DNA of 48,894 nt, taken from positions 1 through 48,894 of the forward strand of contig DATBDE010000003.1 in NCBI GenBank assembly GCA_036270095.1, written 5' to 3'. The stretch comes from DATBDE01 sp036270095. GTDB taxonomy: Bacteria; Actinomycetota; Thermoleophilia; Solirubrobacterales; Solirubrobacteraceae. The position numbers and the translations under genes are program-made. Shown here one piece after another: positions 15,880-23,668 of the stretch. The notes beneath the pieces were generated by a model. The model saw nothing but the letters and a program-made list of their open reading frames with translations. It was not told the origin of the DNA and ran no database searches. Position 1 is the first letter of the stretch. Every line of letters begins with the position of its first letter.

Positions 15880-16910
15880 GCGCAGAACGCGGCCAGGCGC
15901 TCGGCCTCCTCGCGCAGCGCCCGCGTCGTCGCGCGGTCCAGGCGCCCGAACGGCTCGGTGCGGACGCGTCCGTCCTCGTACCGCCACGTGCCCGCCACGG
16001 CGCCGTCGACCAGGAACGTGTTGACCGAGTGCGGCGTGCGGACGGAGAAGATCCGCGAGCGGTGCTCCTCGGGGAGGATCTGGGTCCGGCGGGCGTGCAC
16101 GAGCAGCGTCGCGTCCCACACGGGCAGGAAGCGCACCGGCGCGGGCGTGTCGGCGTCGGCGATCGGAAGGCGCGGGAGGTCGACGACCTCGGCCCCGTCC
16201 TCGGCCCGGAACACGCGCAGCTCCATGCGGTCCAGCGTGGGCGCCACCTCCTTGGGCTGCAGGCCGGCGAAGTCCGCGACCTCCTTGCGCGTGGACGGGC
16301 CGAAGCCGCCGAGGTAGCGGCGTACGAGCCGCTCGAGCCCGGCCTCCCGCGTCAACCCTTCCGGCGGCGGCCCGAGCCATGCCTCGGGGTCGCCGTAGAG
16401 GTCGGCGCGTCGCCGCTCCCACGTCCCCGAGGGCGGCACGCGCACGAGCGGGACCAGGGCGTGGATCTCCCGCGAAAACCGCTTGCCCAGCAGCGTCTGC
16501 ACCTCCTTGCGGGGCAGCGGCCCGGTCTCGGCCAGCCGCTTGCGCAGCCGCCGCGCCGCGGTGGCCCAGGCGCGCCGGTCGTAGTCGCGGTGCGAGCGCG
16601 CATAGGCCGCGATGCGCCCCTCGCGCACAGCAACCTCGAGCGGCCAGTAGTCGCGGGCGGAGACAAGGTGGATGGTGCTGCGCATGAGCGTCGCCTGCAC
16701 CGCCGAGCGGCGCTCGAGCGCGCGGGTGACCTGCTCGCGCTCGAGCCCCTCCATGCGCGCCCACAGCCCGATGTACATCGACGGCGCGTACTGCGCCTGC
16801 AGCGTGCCCATGCGCTCGAGCATCCGCGGGATCGGCGTGCGCCCACGTTCGAGCAGGAGCTGGCGCGCGAGCAGCGTGCGGTTGAGCTCGCGCTGGCTGA
16901 GCGTGCGCAC
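15876..16910 (-). CDS. Winged-helix DNA-binding-domain protein (HTH_42/YcaQ-like)
   Basis: A 344-residue protein of the family often annotated winged helix DNA-binding domain-containing protein, related to the YcaQ/AlkX group of DNA glycosylases that open interstrand crosslinks. Family-like segments are LNRTLLARQLLLERG at the start, RMGTLQAQYAPSMYIGLWAR, MRSTIHLVSARDYWPL, and a C-terminal FLVDGAVAGTWRYEDGRV. GTG 16910 puts the start 12 bp after the nitronate monooxygenase stop, so both are probably one minus-strand transcript. DNA repair or regulatory role is inferred. Confidence 0.8.
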   Translation of the reverse strand: MRTLSQRELNRTLLARQLLLERGRTPIPRMLERMGTLQAQYAPSMYIGLWARMEGLEREQVTRALERRSAVQATLMRSTIHLVSARDYWPLEVAVREGRIAAYARSHRDYDRRAWATAARRLRKRLAETGPLPRKEVQTLLGKRFSREIHALVPLVRVPPSGTWERRRADLYGDPEAWLGPPPEGLTREAGLERLVRRYLGGFGPSTRKEVADFAGLQPKEVAPTLDRMELRVFRAEDGAEVVDLPRLPIADADTPAPVRFLPVWDATLLVHARRTQILPEEHRSRIFSVRTPHSVNTFLVDGAVAGTWRYEDGRVRTEPFGRLDRATTRALREEAERLAAFCA

Positions 16911-16921
16911 GGAGGCGCACG

Positions 16922-17926
16922 CTAGCCCAGGCGCCGCGCGGCTTCCTCGCTCAGCGTCCGCACGATCTCGGCCGCGGGGAGCTCCCGCGCGAGCGCATGC
17001 GCTTCGCCCGCCCACAGGTTGAACCCGTCCGCGTCGCCGCGCTCGCGGGCCGCCGCCCGCAGCGGCGCCGTCGCGTGGTGGATCTCCGGGTACCCGACCG
17101 GCGCGTCGGGGTGGGCGGTCATGAAGCCGTTGACGATGCCGCGCGCGAGTCGGCCGGTGAAGGCCCGCGTCAGCGCGGTGGGCGCGTCGCCGGCGATCGC
17201 GCGCCGGTGCTCGGGGTGCGTGCCCGCCTCGGGCGCGAGCAGGAACGCGGTGCCGAGCTGCGCCGCCGCGGCGCCGGCCGCCAGCACCGCCGCCACCGCG
17301 GCGCCGTCGCCGATGCCGCCAGCGGCGACGAGCGGCAGGCCGAGGTCGGCGACGGCCACGAGCCGCAGCAGCGCCAGCAGCCCCAGGCCCTCGCTTCCGG
17401 GGCGGTCGACGAACGCGCCGCGGTGCCCGCCCGCCTCCACCCCTTGGAGCACGAGCGCGTCGGCACCCGCGTCGCGGGCGATGCGCGCCTCGTCGGGGTC
17501 GGTGACCGTCACCCACACCTCCGTTCCGACCGCGCGCAGGCCCGCCACGACCTCGGGCGCGGGGCAGCCGAAGGTGAAGGACACCGCCGCCACCGGTGCG
17601 GCCCGCAACAGCGCGAGCTTGGCCTCCCAGCCGTCGTCGTCGAAGCGCGGCTCGCCCGCGTCGGGGCCCAGGCGGTCCACGTGCGCACGCACGGCCGCGG
17701 GGTCGGCCGCCGGCGCGCCGGGCACGAACAGGTTGAGCCCGAAGGGGGCATCGGTCAGCGCGCGTAGCGCGGCGACCTCCTCGCCCAGCGCGTCCGGGCT
17801 GCGGTAGCCCGCGGCGAGGAACCCGAACCCACCGGCGTCACTGACCGCCGCCGCCAGCGCCGGGGTCGACGGCCCACCGGCCAGCGGCGCGAGCACGATC
17901 GGGTGCGTGAGGCCGGAGAGCACCAT
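16922..17926 (-). CDS. Nitronate monooxygenase-like FMN enzyme
   Basis: A 334-residue TIM-barrel flavoprotein of the 2-nitropropane dioxygenase family, which oxidises nitronates to carbonyls using FMN. Family features are HPIVLAPLAGGPSTPALAAA (N-terminal FMN strand), GADALVLQGVEAGGHRGAF (phosphate-binding loop with the HRG motif) and LPLVAAGGIGDG. ATG 17926 is chosen over the longer frame; TACAAC ends 6 nt upstream on the minus strand, a leaderless-type promoter. It reads toward the winged-helix gene. Confidence 0.88.
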   Translation of the reverse strand: MVLSGLTHPIVLAPLAGGPSTPALAAAVSDAGGFGFLAAGYRSPDALGEEVAALRALTDAPFGLNLFVPGAPAADPAAVRAHVDRLGPDAGEPRFDDDGWEAKLALLRAAPVAAVSFTFGCPAPEVVAGLRAVGTEVWVTVTDPDEARIARDAGADALVLQGVEAGGHRGAFVDRPGSEGLGLLALLRLVAVADLGLPLVAAGGIGDGAAVAAVLAAGAAAAQLGTAFLLAPEAGTHPEHRRAIAGDAPTALTRAFTGRLARGIVNGFMTAHPDAPVGYPEIHHATAPLRAAARERGDADGFNLWAGEAHALARELPAAEIVRTLSEEAARRLG

Positions 17927-18085
17927 CTGCCAGTTGTACGCGTGGCGCACAACCGAGGCCGTCACGGGCACCGACGCCGCGGGCAACGGTCGGCCCCGAC
18001 GAGGGTGCAGCTGGCCCTCCGCCGCTGACCCAGAAGCCATCCGCGAGGGCGCTCGGACCCGGTCTGAGCGCCCCCGCCCTGGGCC

Positions 18086-18091
18086 TATACT
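18086..18091 (+). promoter_or_regulatory. -10 box TATACT of the bifunctional nuclease gene
   Basis: TATACT is close to the consensus TATAAT and lies 32 nt before the GTG at 18124, leaving a short 5' leader that carries GGGAGC as ribosome binding site. The expected -35 region (near 18063) is weak (TCTGAG). Confidence 0.55.
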
Positions 18092-18123
18092 GCGGCTCCC
18101 AGGCCAGTGAGGGAGCAAAGCAA

Positions 18124-18648
18124 GTGCAGGAAATGGTCATCTACGGCGTCTCGTTCGACATGGTCGGCAAGCAGCCGATCGTGCTGCTCAAGACCGTCGA
18201 CTCGAACAAGTTCCTGCCTATCTGGATCGGCCATCCGGAAGCGGCGGCCATCCTGATGAAGCTCCAGGGCGCCAGCACCCCGCGCCCGATGACGCACGAT
18301 CTCCTCTCCGACATGCTGGGTGAGCTCGACGCCACCTGCACCCGCGTCGCGGTCACGGAACTGCGCGAGAACACCTTCTACGCCTCGATCACGCTGGCTA
18401 TCAACGGCCGCGAGCTCGAGATCGACTCCCGCCCCTCGGACGCGCTCGCCCTGGCGGTGCGCGCCGGCGCCCCGATCTTCGCCGCCGAGGACGTCATCGA
18501 GGAGTCCGCGATCGAGTTCGAGCACGACGTCGAGGACACCGAGGAGGTCGTCGAGAAGTTCAAGGACTTCCTCGACAAGGTCTCCCCCGAGGACTTCCAG
18601 GCCGGCGAGGGCGAGGAGCCCCCCGAGGGCCGCGCCGGCGCCGGCTAA
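18124..18648 (+). CDS. Bifunctional nuclease (BFN/DUF151) family protein
   Basis: A 174-residue protein with a BFN domain over residues 1-135: FLPIWIGHPEAAAILMKLQG, then ELRENTFYASITLAINGREL and the signature IDSRPSDALALAVRAGAPIF. Plant and bacterial members are reported to have DNase/RNase activity. An acidic C-terminal tail (EEVVEKFKDFLDKVSPEDF, ending in a Glu/Gly-rich region) matches an UVR-like extension but is short. GTG 18124 has GGGAG 10 nt upstream; ATG 18133 is possible. Its TAA overlaps the Ddl TAG in CTAA (18645-18648). Confidence 0.92.
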   Translation: MQEMVIYGVSFDMVGKQPIVLLKTVDSNKFLPIWIGHPEAAAILMKLQGASTPRPMTHDLLSDMLGELDATCTRVAVTELRENTFYASITLAINGRELEIDSRPSDALALAVRAGAPIFAAEDVIEESAIEFEHDVEDTEEVVEKFKDFLDKVSPEDFQAGEGEEPPEGRAGAG

Positions 18649-19586
18649 GCCGCCGCCCGCTCGAGCGCGCCGTCCACGATCCGCCCGATCAGGGCGTCGA
18701 AGCCGATTCCGGCCGCATCGGCCGCCTGGGGCAGCAACGAGGTCTCGGTCAGGCCCGGGATCGAGTTTGCCTCGAGCACGTAGAGCCGGCCCGTCGCGCG
18801 CTCGAGCATGAGGTCCACGCGGGCAAAGCCGGCCAGGCCGAGCAGCGCGAAAACGCGCAGGGCCAGGTCCTGGGCTGCGGACGAGATCGCGTCGGGCAGG
18901 TCGGCCGGGCACACGAACTCCGTGCGGCCGATCTGATAGCGGGCCTCGAAGTCGTAGAACTCCTCCCCGACCGGCACCGCCTCGACGATCGGCAGCACCT
19001 CGCCGTCGAGCACGGACACGGCCAGGTCGCGCCCGGCCACGTGGCGCTCGAGCAGCACCTTGTCGTCGTAGGAGAAGGCCGACACCAGCGCGGCGGGGAC
19101 GTCGGCGGCGGTGCGGGCGAACTTGATCCCCAGGGCCGAGCCCTGCCCGGCGGGCTTGACGACGATCGGGAACGCGAGCCGTTCCTCGATCGCCGGGAGC
19201 GCCGCGGCGGCGCCGAGCTCGCGGAACGCGGTCTGGGTGAACGAGTAGAAGTCGGGCGTCGGGATGCCCTCGTCGCGCATGGCGTGCTTGGCCAGCACCT
19301 TGTCGTTCGTGCGGATGCAGGCCGAGACACCCGATCCGGTGTAGGGCACGCCCACGAGCTCGAGCAGCTCCTGCACGGTGCCGTCCTCGCCGTCGCGGCC
19401 GTGCAGGGCGACGAAGGCGACGTCGGGCCGGGACGCGCGCAGCCGCTCGACGAGGTCGGCGCCGGCGTCGATGGCGATCACGTCGTGGCCCAGGCGCTCG
19501 AGTGCGTCCTCCACACGCGCGCCCGACCGCAGCGAGACCTGGCGCTCGAGCGAGCGTCCGCCCTTAAGCACCGCGACGCGCGTCAC
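18645..19586 (-). CDS. ddl: D-alanine--D-alanine ligase
   Basis: A 313-residue ATP-grasp ligase that joins two D-alanines for peptidoglycan precursor synthesis in the cytoplasm. Visible features: VAVLKGGRSLERQVSLRSG at the N-terminus (first D-Ala site with the Glu), HGRDGEDGTVQELLELVGVP, PIVVKPAGQGSALGIKFA (ATP lid), and FARVDLMLERATGRLYVLEA and NSIPGLTETSLLPQAA (metal-binding Asp/Glu/Asn and the SLxP end). Length is normal. The start overlaps the aminotransferase end by 23 bp, so the two share a transcript. Confidence 0.95.
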   Translation of the reverse strand: MTRVAVLKGGRSLERQVSLRSGARVEDALERLGHDVIAIDAGADLVERLRASRPDVAFVALHGRDGEDGTVQELLELVGVPYTGSGVSACIRTNDKVLAKHAMRDEGIPTPDFYSFTQTAFRELGAAAALPAIEERLAFPIVVKPAGQGSALGIKFARTAADVPAALVSAFSYDDKVLLERHVAGRDLAVSVLDGEVLPIVEAVPVGEEFYDFEARYQIGRTEFVCPADLPDAISSAAQDLALRVFALLGLAGFARVDLMLERATGRLYVLEANSIPGLTETSLLPQAADAAGIGFDALIGRIVDGALERAAA

Positions 19587-20982
19587 GCTTCCCCGGCTCG
19601 CGTCGCGGCAGGTGCAGCACCTCGGCCGTGTCCTCGGGCTCGCGCCCCGGCTCGGTGGCCGGGGGCGCCTGGCCCGTGAGCGTGCCGTACAGGCCCACCT
19701 GCTCGCGCACGACCTTGCCGATGCGCCGGATGCCCTCGCGGATGTCGTCCTCGCCCACGCCGGAGAAGTTCAGCCGCATCGACGAGCCGCCGCGGTCGTC
19801 GAGATAGGCGGCGCGGCCGGGAACGAAGGCGACGTTCTCTTGCAGCGCGCGGGCCAAGAGGTCGGTGGTGTCGATGTAGTCGGGCAGCGTGGCCCACAGG
19901 AACATCCCGCCCTGGGGGTAGGTCCACTCGGCCTCGCGGGGGAAGTGCTCGGCCAGCGCGTCGAGCATGGCGTCGCGCCGGCGGCGGTAGAGCTCGCGCA
20001 GCGAGGCCACGTACTCCATCCACCGGCGCTCGCGGAAGTACTCGGCCACGAAGAGCTGGGTCATGGAGGAGGAGCACAGGTCGACGCCCTGCTTGCCCAG
20101 GTTCATCTTCTCGATGATCGGCGCCGGCGCAACCGCCCAGCCCAAGCGGATCCCAGCCGAGAGGATCTTCGAGAACGTGCCCAGGTAGACGACGAAGTTG
20201 CCGCCATCGAGCGACTGCAGGCTCGGCACCGGGTCGCCCTCGTAGCGCAGCAGCGAGTACGGGTTGTCCTCCAGCACGAGCAGCTCGCGCTCGTGGGCGA
20301 TCGCCACCAGGCGCCGGCGGCGCTCCAGCGACATGGTCACCCCGGCCGGGTTCTGGAACGAGGGCACGGTGTAGACGAACTTCGGGCGACGCCCCTCGCC
20401 GTCGAGCCGGTCGAGCAGCGTGTCGAGCTCGTCGATGCGCATCCCGTCGGCGTCCATGGAGACCTGGACCACGTCGGCCTCGTAGGCGCCGAACGAGGGC
20501 ACCGCTCCCGGATACGTGGGGGCCTCGGCCACGATGACGTCGCCGGGGTCCACAAACGTCTTGCACATCAGGTCGATGACCTGCTGGCCGCCGGTGGTGA
20601 CGAGCACGTCGTCGGGGTCGACGCGCATGTCCTCGCTGCCCATGACCTCGACGATGCAGTCCTTGACCGCGGCCATGCCGTCCGTGGGCCCGTACTGGAG
20701 GGCGCGCGCGGTCGACTCGGCCGCGATCCGGCTCATCAGCGCCGCGTAGGACTCGGGCGGGAACGTCGACGTGTCGGGCTGGCCGCCGGCGAGCGAGATC
20801 ACGTCGGGGCGCTCGGTGATGGCCATGAGGTCGCGCATGGCCGAGGACTTCATGCCCTGCGTGCGCTGGGCGAACAGCCCGGCGTAGCGCTCGAGGTCAC
20901 GCGACGTCGACCGCGGGCGGTCGCCCCTGCGGTCGAGTTCGCCGCGGCCGCGTGGGTTCCTGGGACCGTCGTCTACAGTCAC
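19564..20982 (-). CDS. PLP-dependent aminotransferase, class I/II (2-aminoadipate/MocR-like fold)
   Basis: A 472-residue fold-type I aminotransferase. It shows SLAGGQPDTSTFPPESYAAL, GPTDGMAAVKDCIVEVMGS, VLVTTGGQQVIDLM, then the Asn-Pro of FVYTVPSFQNPAGVTMS, EDNPYSLLRYEG (PLP-ring Asp region), the catalytic lysine in LGTFSKILSAGIRLGW and the C-terminal SMRLNFSGVGEDDIREGI arginine. No MocR HTH precedes it. GTG 20982 follows a minus-strand TAGCGT by 10 nt. The first 40 residues are low-complexity and basic; ATG near GMKSSAMRDL could be the true start. Substrate probably an aromatic or branched amino acid. Confidence 0.88.
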   Translation of the reverse strand: MTVDDGPRNPRGRGELDRRGDRPRSTSRDLERYAGLFAQRTQGMKSSAMRDLMAITERPDVISLAGGQPDTSTFPPESYAALMSRIAAESTARALQYGPTDGMAAVKDCIVEVMGSEDMRVDPDDVLVTTGGQQVIDLMCKTFVDPGDVIVAEAPTYPGAVPSFGAYEADVVQVSMDADGMRIDELDTLLDRLDGEGRRPKFVYTVPSFQNPAGVTMSLERRRRLVAIAHERELLVLEDNPYSLLRYEGDPVPSLQSLDGGNFVVYLGTFSKILSAGIRLGWAVAPAPIIEKMNLGKQGVDLCSSSMTQLFVAEYFRERRWMEYVASLRELYRRRRDAMLDALAEHFPREAEWTYPQGGMFLWATLPDYIDTTDLLARALQENVAFVPGRAAYLDDRGGSSMRLNFSGVGEDDIREGIRRIGKVVREQVGLYGTLTGQAPPATEPGREPEDTAEVLHLPRREPGKRDARRGA

Positions 20983-21040
20983 GGCCCGCGAGACGCTAGC
21001 GGAACGAGGGTGGTCGGCCGGAGCCCGACCCCGACTGGAC

Positions 21041-21631
21041 GTGCGGCTGTTCCTCGACATCACGCAGGGCATGGGCCTCGCCGGCGCGGCCGGCGTGCGG
21101 CCGTTCCTGCCCGCCCTGCTCAGCGGCGCCTGCGCCCGCGCCGATCTCGGCCTCGACTTCGAGCACACGCGCTACGCGTTCCTGGAAACGACCTGGTTCC
21201 TGGTCGCCGTCGTGGTGCTGCTGATCATCACCGTGGTCATCGAGCGCCGGCGCCCGGGCTCGGCCGAGACCGGGGCTTACGGCGCCGCCCTGGCCGGCAT
21301 CGCCATCGGGCTGGGTGCGCTGCTGTTCGCCGGCTCGCTGGCCGACCACGGCGAGACCTCGTGGGCGTGGCTGGCGCCCGGCCTTGCCTGTGCCTTCCTC
21401 GGCCAGGCAGCGGCGCGGTCCCTGTTCGGTCGCGTGGCCAAGCGCCTGGACGATGAGGCACGCCTGGCGCTGCCGCTCTACGCCGACGGCGGGTCGCTGG
21501 CCGCGGCCGCCCTGGCGATCATCATCCCGCCGGTGTCGATCCTCATCATCGGCTTCTTGGCCTGGCTGTGGATCGGCGGCCGCAGGCGCGAGGGCGAGAA
21601 GTACGCAGGCCTGCGCTCGCTGACCAAATGA
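21041..21631 (+). CDS. DUF4126-like multi-pass membrane protein
   Basis: A 196-residue protein starting LFLDITQGMGLAGAAGVRPF, which resembles the GxxAGxRPF motif of DUF4126 proteins. Hydrophobic segments follow at YAFLETTWFLVAVVVLLIIT, GALLFAGSLAD, and LAAAALAIIIPPVSILIIGF, so about five membrane passes are likely. It ends with a basic tail. GTG 21041 is used because no ATG fits. It is divergent from the aminotransferase gene. Function unknown. Confidence 0.7.
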   Translation: MRLFLDITQGMGLAGAAGVRPFLPALLSGACARADLGLDFEHTRYAFLETTWFLVAVVVLLIITVVIERRRPGSAETGAYGAALAGIAIGLGALLFAGSLADHGETSWAWLAPGLACAFLGQAAARSLFGRVAKRLDDEARLALPLYADGGSLAAAALAIIIPPVSILIIGFLAWLWIGGRRREGEKYAGLRSLTK

Positions 21632-21680
21632 ACTCGCGGGTGTCGGTCAGCCCTCCCGGCAAGGACGCAGGGAGCCAGGT

Positions 21681-23180
21681 GTGCTAGGCACGCCGGCGAC
21701 CGAGGACGCCGCCGGGGGGAGCTGGTCCAGCGCCCGGAAGCTCGTCCTCTGCGTGATTGACGGAGTCGCTCCGCAAATGCTCGAGCGCGCCGTCGAGGAG
21801 GAGCGCGCGCCCGCGATCGCGCGCTTCATCGAGGACGGCGTCTATGTCGACGACTGCGTCTCCGCCTTCCCCTCGATCACTCCGGTATGCGCCGCGACCA
21901 TCGCCACCGGCGCCGCCCAGGACCAGCACCTGATCCCGAACATGAACTGGTACCACCGGGGGGAGGCGCGCTACGTCGAGTACGGGTCGTCGTTCGCCGC
22001 GAGCCGCACCTTCGGGATCCACCGCTCGCTGCTGGACACGATCTACAACATGAACCTCGCGCACCTGTCGCCCGACGTGCAGACGGTGTTCGAGTCGCTC
22101 GACGACGCCGACGTGCGCACTGCGGGCACGACCTTCCTCATCTATCGCGGCCGCCATCGCCACGAGATCGCGCGCGAGACTCCGATCACCGGGCTGCTGA
22201 ACCGGACCCTCTTCCGCCACGGGGTCTGGGGCCCGCGCGAGCTGTTCTACGCCGACGTCTTCGCCTCACGCCGCACCGGCTGCCGCAGCCAGCTCGGCCT
22301 GCCCGGGGTGCGCGACCAGCACACCGGCTGCGTGGGTTCCTACCTCGTCGAGCACGACCTCTTCGACTTCCTCCTCTTCTCGCTGCCCGACAACGACACC
22401 CACTCGCACAAGACCGGCCCCGAGGGTCAGGTCGAGTCGATCGCCGGCGCCGACCGCGAGCTGCAGCGCCTGGCCGACGCCGCCGGCGGCATGGACGCCT
22501 TCCTCGAGGCGCACGCGATCATCGTCATGGGCGACCACTCCCAGGTGTTGATCGAGGACCGGATCTCGCTCGGCGAGGCCTTCGCGGCCTGGAAGGTGCG
22601 CCGGCCGGTGGGCCCCGAGGACGGGGCCGAGATCGCCGTGTGCCCGGCCCAGCGCTCGGCCGGCCTCTACGTGATCGACGAGGAGCGCCGCGACGAGCTG
22701 CTGCCCGAGCTCGTCGGCACCGCGCTGGAGACGCCAGGCGTCGACCTCGTGCTCAGCCGCGACGACGGCGAGGCGGTGATCACATCGGCGCAGGGCGAGC
22801 TGCGCTTCGCCCCCGACGGCCCCCTGGCGGACGTGCGCGGCGGCACGTGGTCGGTGCGCGGCGACTTCGCCGTGCTCGAGCTGCAGAGCGCCCATGGCGG
22901 CGTGTGGAGCGACGAGTACCCGGATGCGCTGGCGCGCGCGTGGGCGGCAGTGACGTGTCCGACCTCGGGCGACCTGCTGCTCTCGGCCGCGCCCGGCTAC
23001 GAGTTCACCGACTGGGGCGGGGCCGACCACGTCGGCGGGGGATCGCACGGGTCGTTGCACCGCTCCGACTCCGAGGGCGTGCTGCTGTGGTGCGGCACCG
23101 GCCCGGACCGGCGCGAGGCGCGCCCACAATGGACGCTGCGTGATGTTGCTCCGATGGTGCGCCAACACTTCGGGCTCTAA
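21681..23180 (+). CDS. Alkaline-phosphatase superfamily phosphodiesterase
   Basis: A 499-residue protein of the type I phosphodiesterase/nucleotide pyrophosphatase family. Metal and nucleophile motifs: VLCVIDGVAPQM (first Asp), FPSITPVCAATIATGAAQD (nucleophile Thr/Ser), LPDNDTHSHKTGP (Asp/His), IIVMGDHSQV (Asp-His), and a final Asp/His set in GGADHVGGGSHGS. There is no signal peptide, so it is probably cytoplasmic or at the inner face. It leads a cluster with GtrA and two GT87-like membrane mannosyltransferases, which suggests a role in polyprenyl-phosphate glycolipid turnover. Confidence 0.88.
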   Translation: MLGTPATEDAAGGSWSSARKLVLCVIDGVAPQMLERAVEEERAPAIARFIEDGVYVDDCVSAFPSITPVCAATIATGAAQDQHLIPNMNWYHRGEARYVEYGSSFAASRTFGIHRSLLDTIYNMNLAHLSPDVQTVFESLDDADVRTAGTTFLIYRGRHRHEIARETPITGLLNRTLFRHGVWGPRELFYADVFASRRTGCRSQLGLPGVRDQHTGCVGSYLVEHDLFDFLLFSLPDNDTHSHKTGPEGQVESIAGADRELQRLADAAGGMDAFLEAHAIIVMGDHSQVLIEDRISLGEAFAAWKVRRPVGPEDGAEIAVCPAQRSAGLYVIDEERRDELLPELVGTALETPGVDLVLSRDDGEAVITSAQGELRFAPDGPLADVRGGTWSVRGDFAVLELQSAHGGVWSDEYPDALARAWAAVTCPTSGDLLLSAAPGYEFTDWGGADHVGGGSHGSLHRSDSEGVLLWCGTGPDRREARPQWTLRDVAPMVRQHFGL

Positions 23181-23203
23181 CGCTCGGGACCCACTTCGGC
23201 CAC

Positions 23204-23209
23204 TAAGCT
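23204..23209 (+). promoter_or_regulatory. -10 box TAAGCT of gtrA (leaderless type)
   Basis: TAAGCT ends 6 nt before ATG 23216, with no ribosome binding site between, which is the spacing of a leaderless transcript. Confidence 0.5.
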
Positions 23210-23215
23210 GGCCCG

Positions 23216-23668
23216 ATGCCTGAGCAAGAGGCGAGCACGGCCGAGCTCCGGCTTCCGCTCTCCACGCGCGTCCGGGTCGGGCTTCGCCACGGGGCCAACT
23301 GGCTGCAGCTGGTCCGCTTCGGACTGGTCGGCGCCAGCGGCTACGTCCTCAACCTGGCCGTGTACGCGCTGTGCGTGCACCCGCTCGGCATCGACTACCG
23401 GGTGTCGGCCACCATCGCGTTCCTGGCCGCCGTGAGCAACAACTTCTGGTGGAACCGGCACTGGACGTTCAAGGCCACGGGCGGCAACGCCAAGTTCCAG
23501 GCCGCGCGCTTCCTCGTCGTCTCCCTGGCCGCCTTCGGGCTCGGGCTGCTCCTGCTCCAGTTCCTGGTCGCCGTCGCGGGCCTGCCCAAGGTGCCCGCCC
23601 AGGCCGTCGCGGTGCTCGTGGCGATGCCCGCCAACTTCCTGGGCAACCGCCTCTGGACCTTCAAGTGA
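23216..23668 (+). CDS. GtrA-family membrane protein
   Basis: A 150-residue protein with four transmembrane helices typical of GtrA, which flips or carries undecaprenyl-phosphate-linked glucose. Family motifs are LVRFGLVGASGYVLNLAVYA at helix 1, the highly typical NNFWWNRHWTFKATGG between helices 2 and 3, and NFLGNRLWTFK at the end. The stop TGA overlaps the next start as GTGA, so translation is coupled. It supplies the lipid-linked sugar step to the mannosyltransferases downstream. Confidence 0.93.
   Translation: MPEQEASTAELRLPLSTRVRVGLRHGANWLQLVRFGLVGASGYVLNLAVYALCVHPLGIDYRVSATIAFLAAVSNNFWWNRHWTFKATGGNAKFQAARFLVVSLAAFGLGLLLLQFLVAVAGLPKVPAQAVAVLVAMPANFLGNRLWTFK

Noticed and set aside
12684..16925. 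Open frame of more than 1,400 codons on the plus strand
   Set aside because: It crosses several real genes on both strands, is Arg/Pro/Gly-rich throughout and has no family similarity except the short segment belonging to the frameshifted exported protein. It reflects the high GC content.
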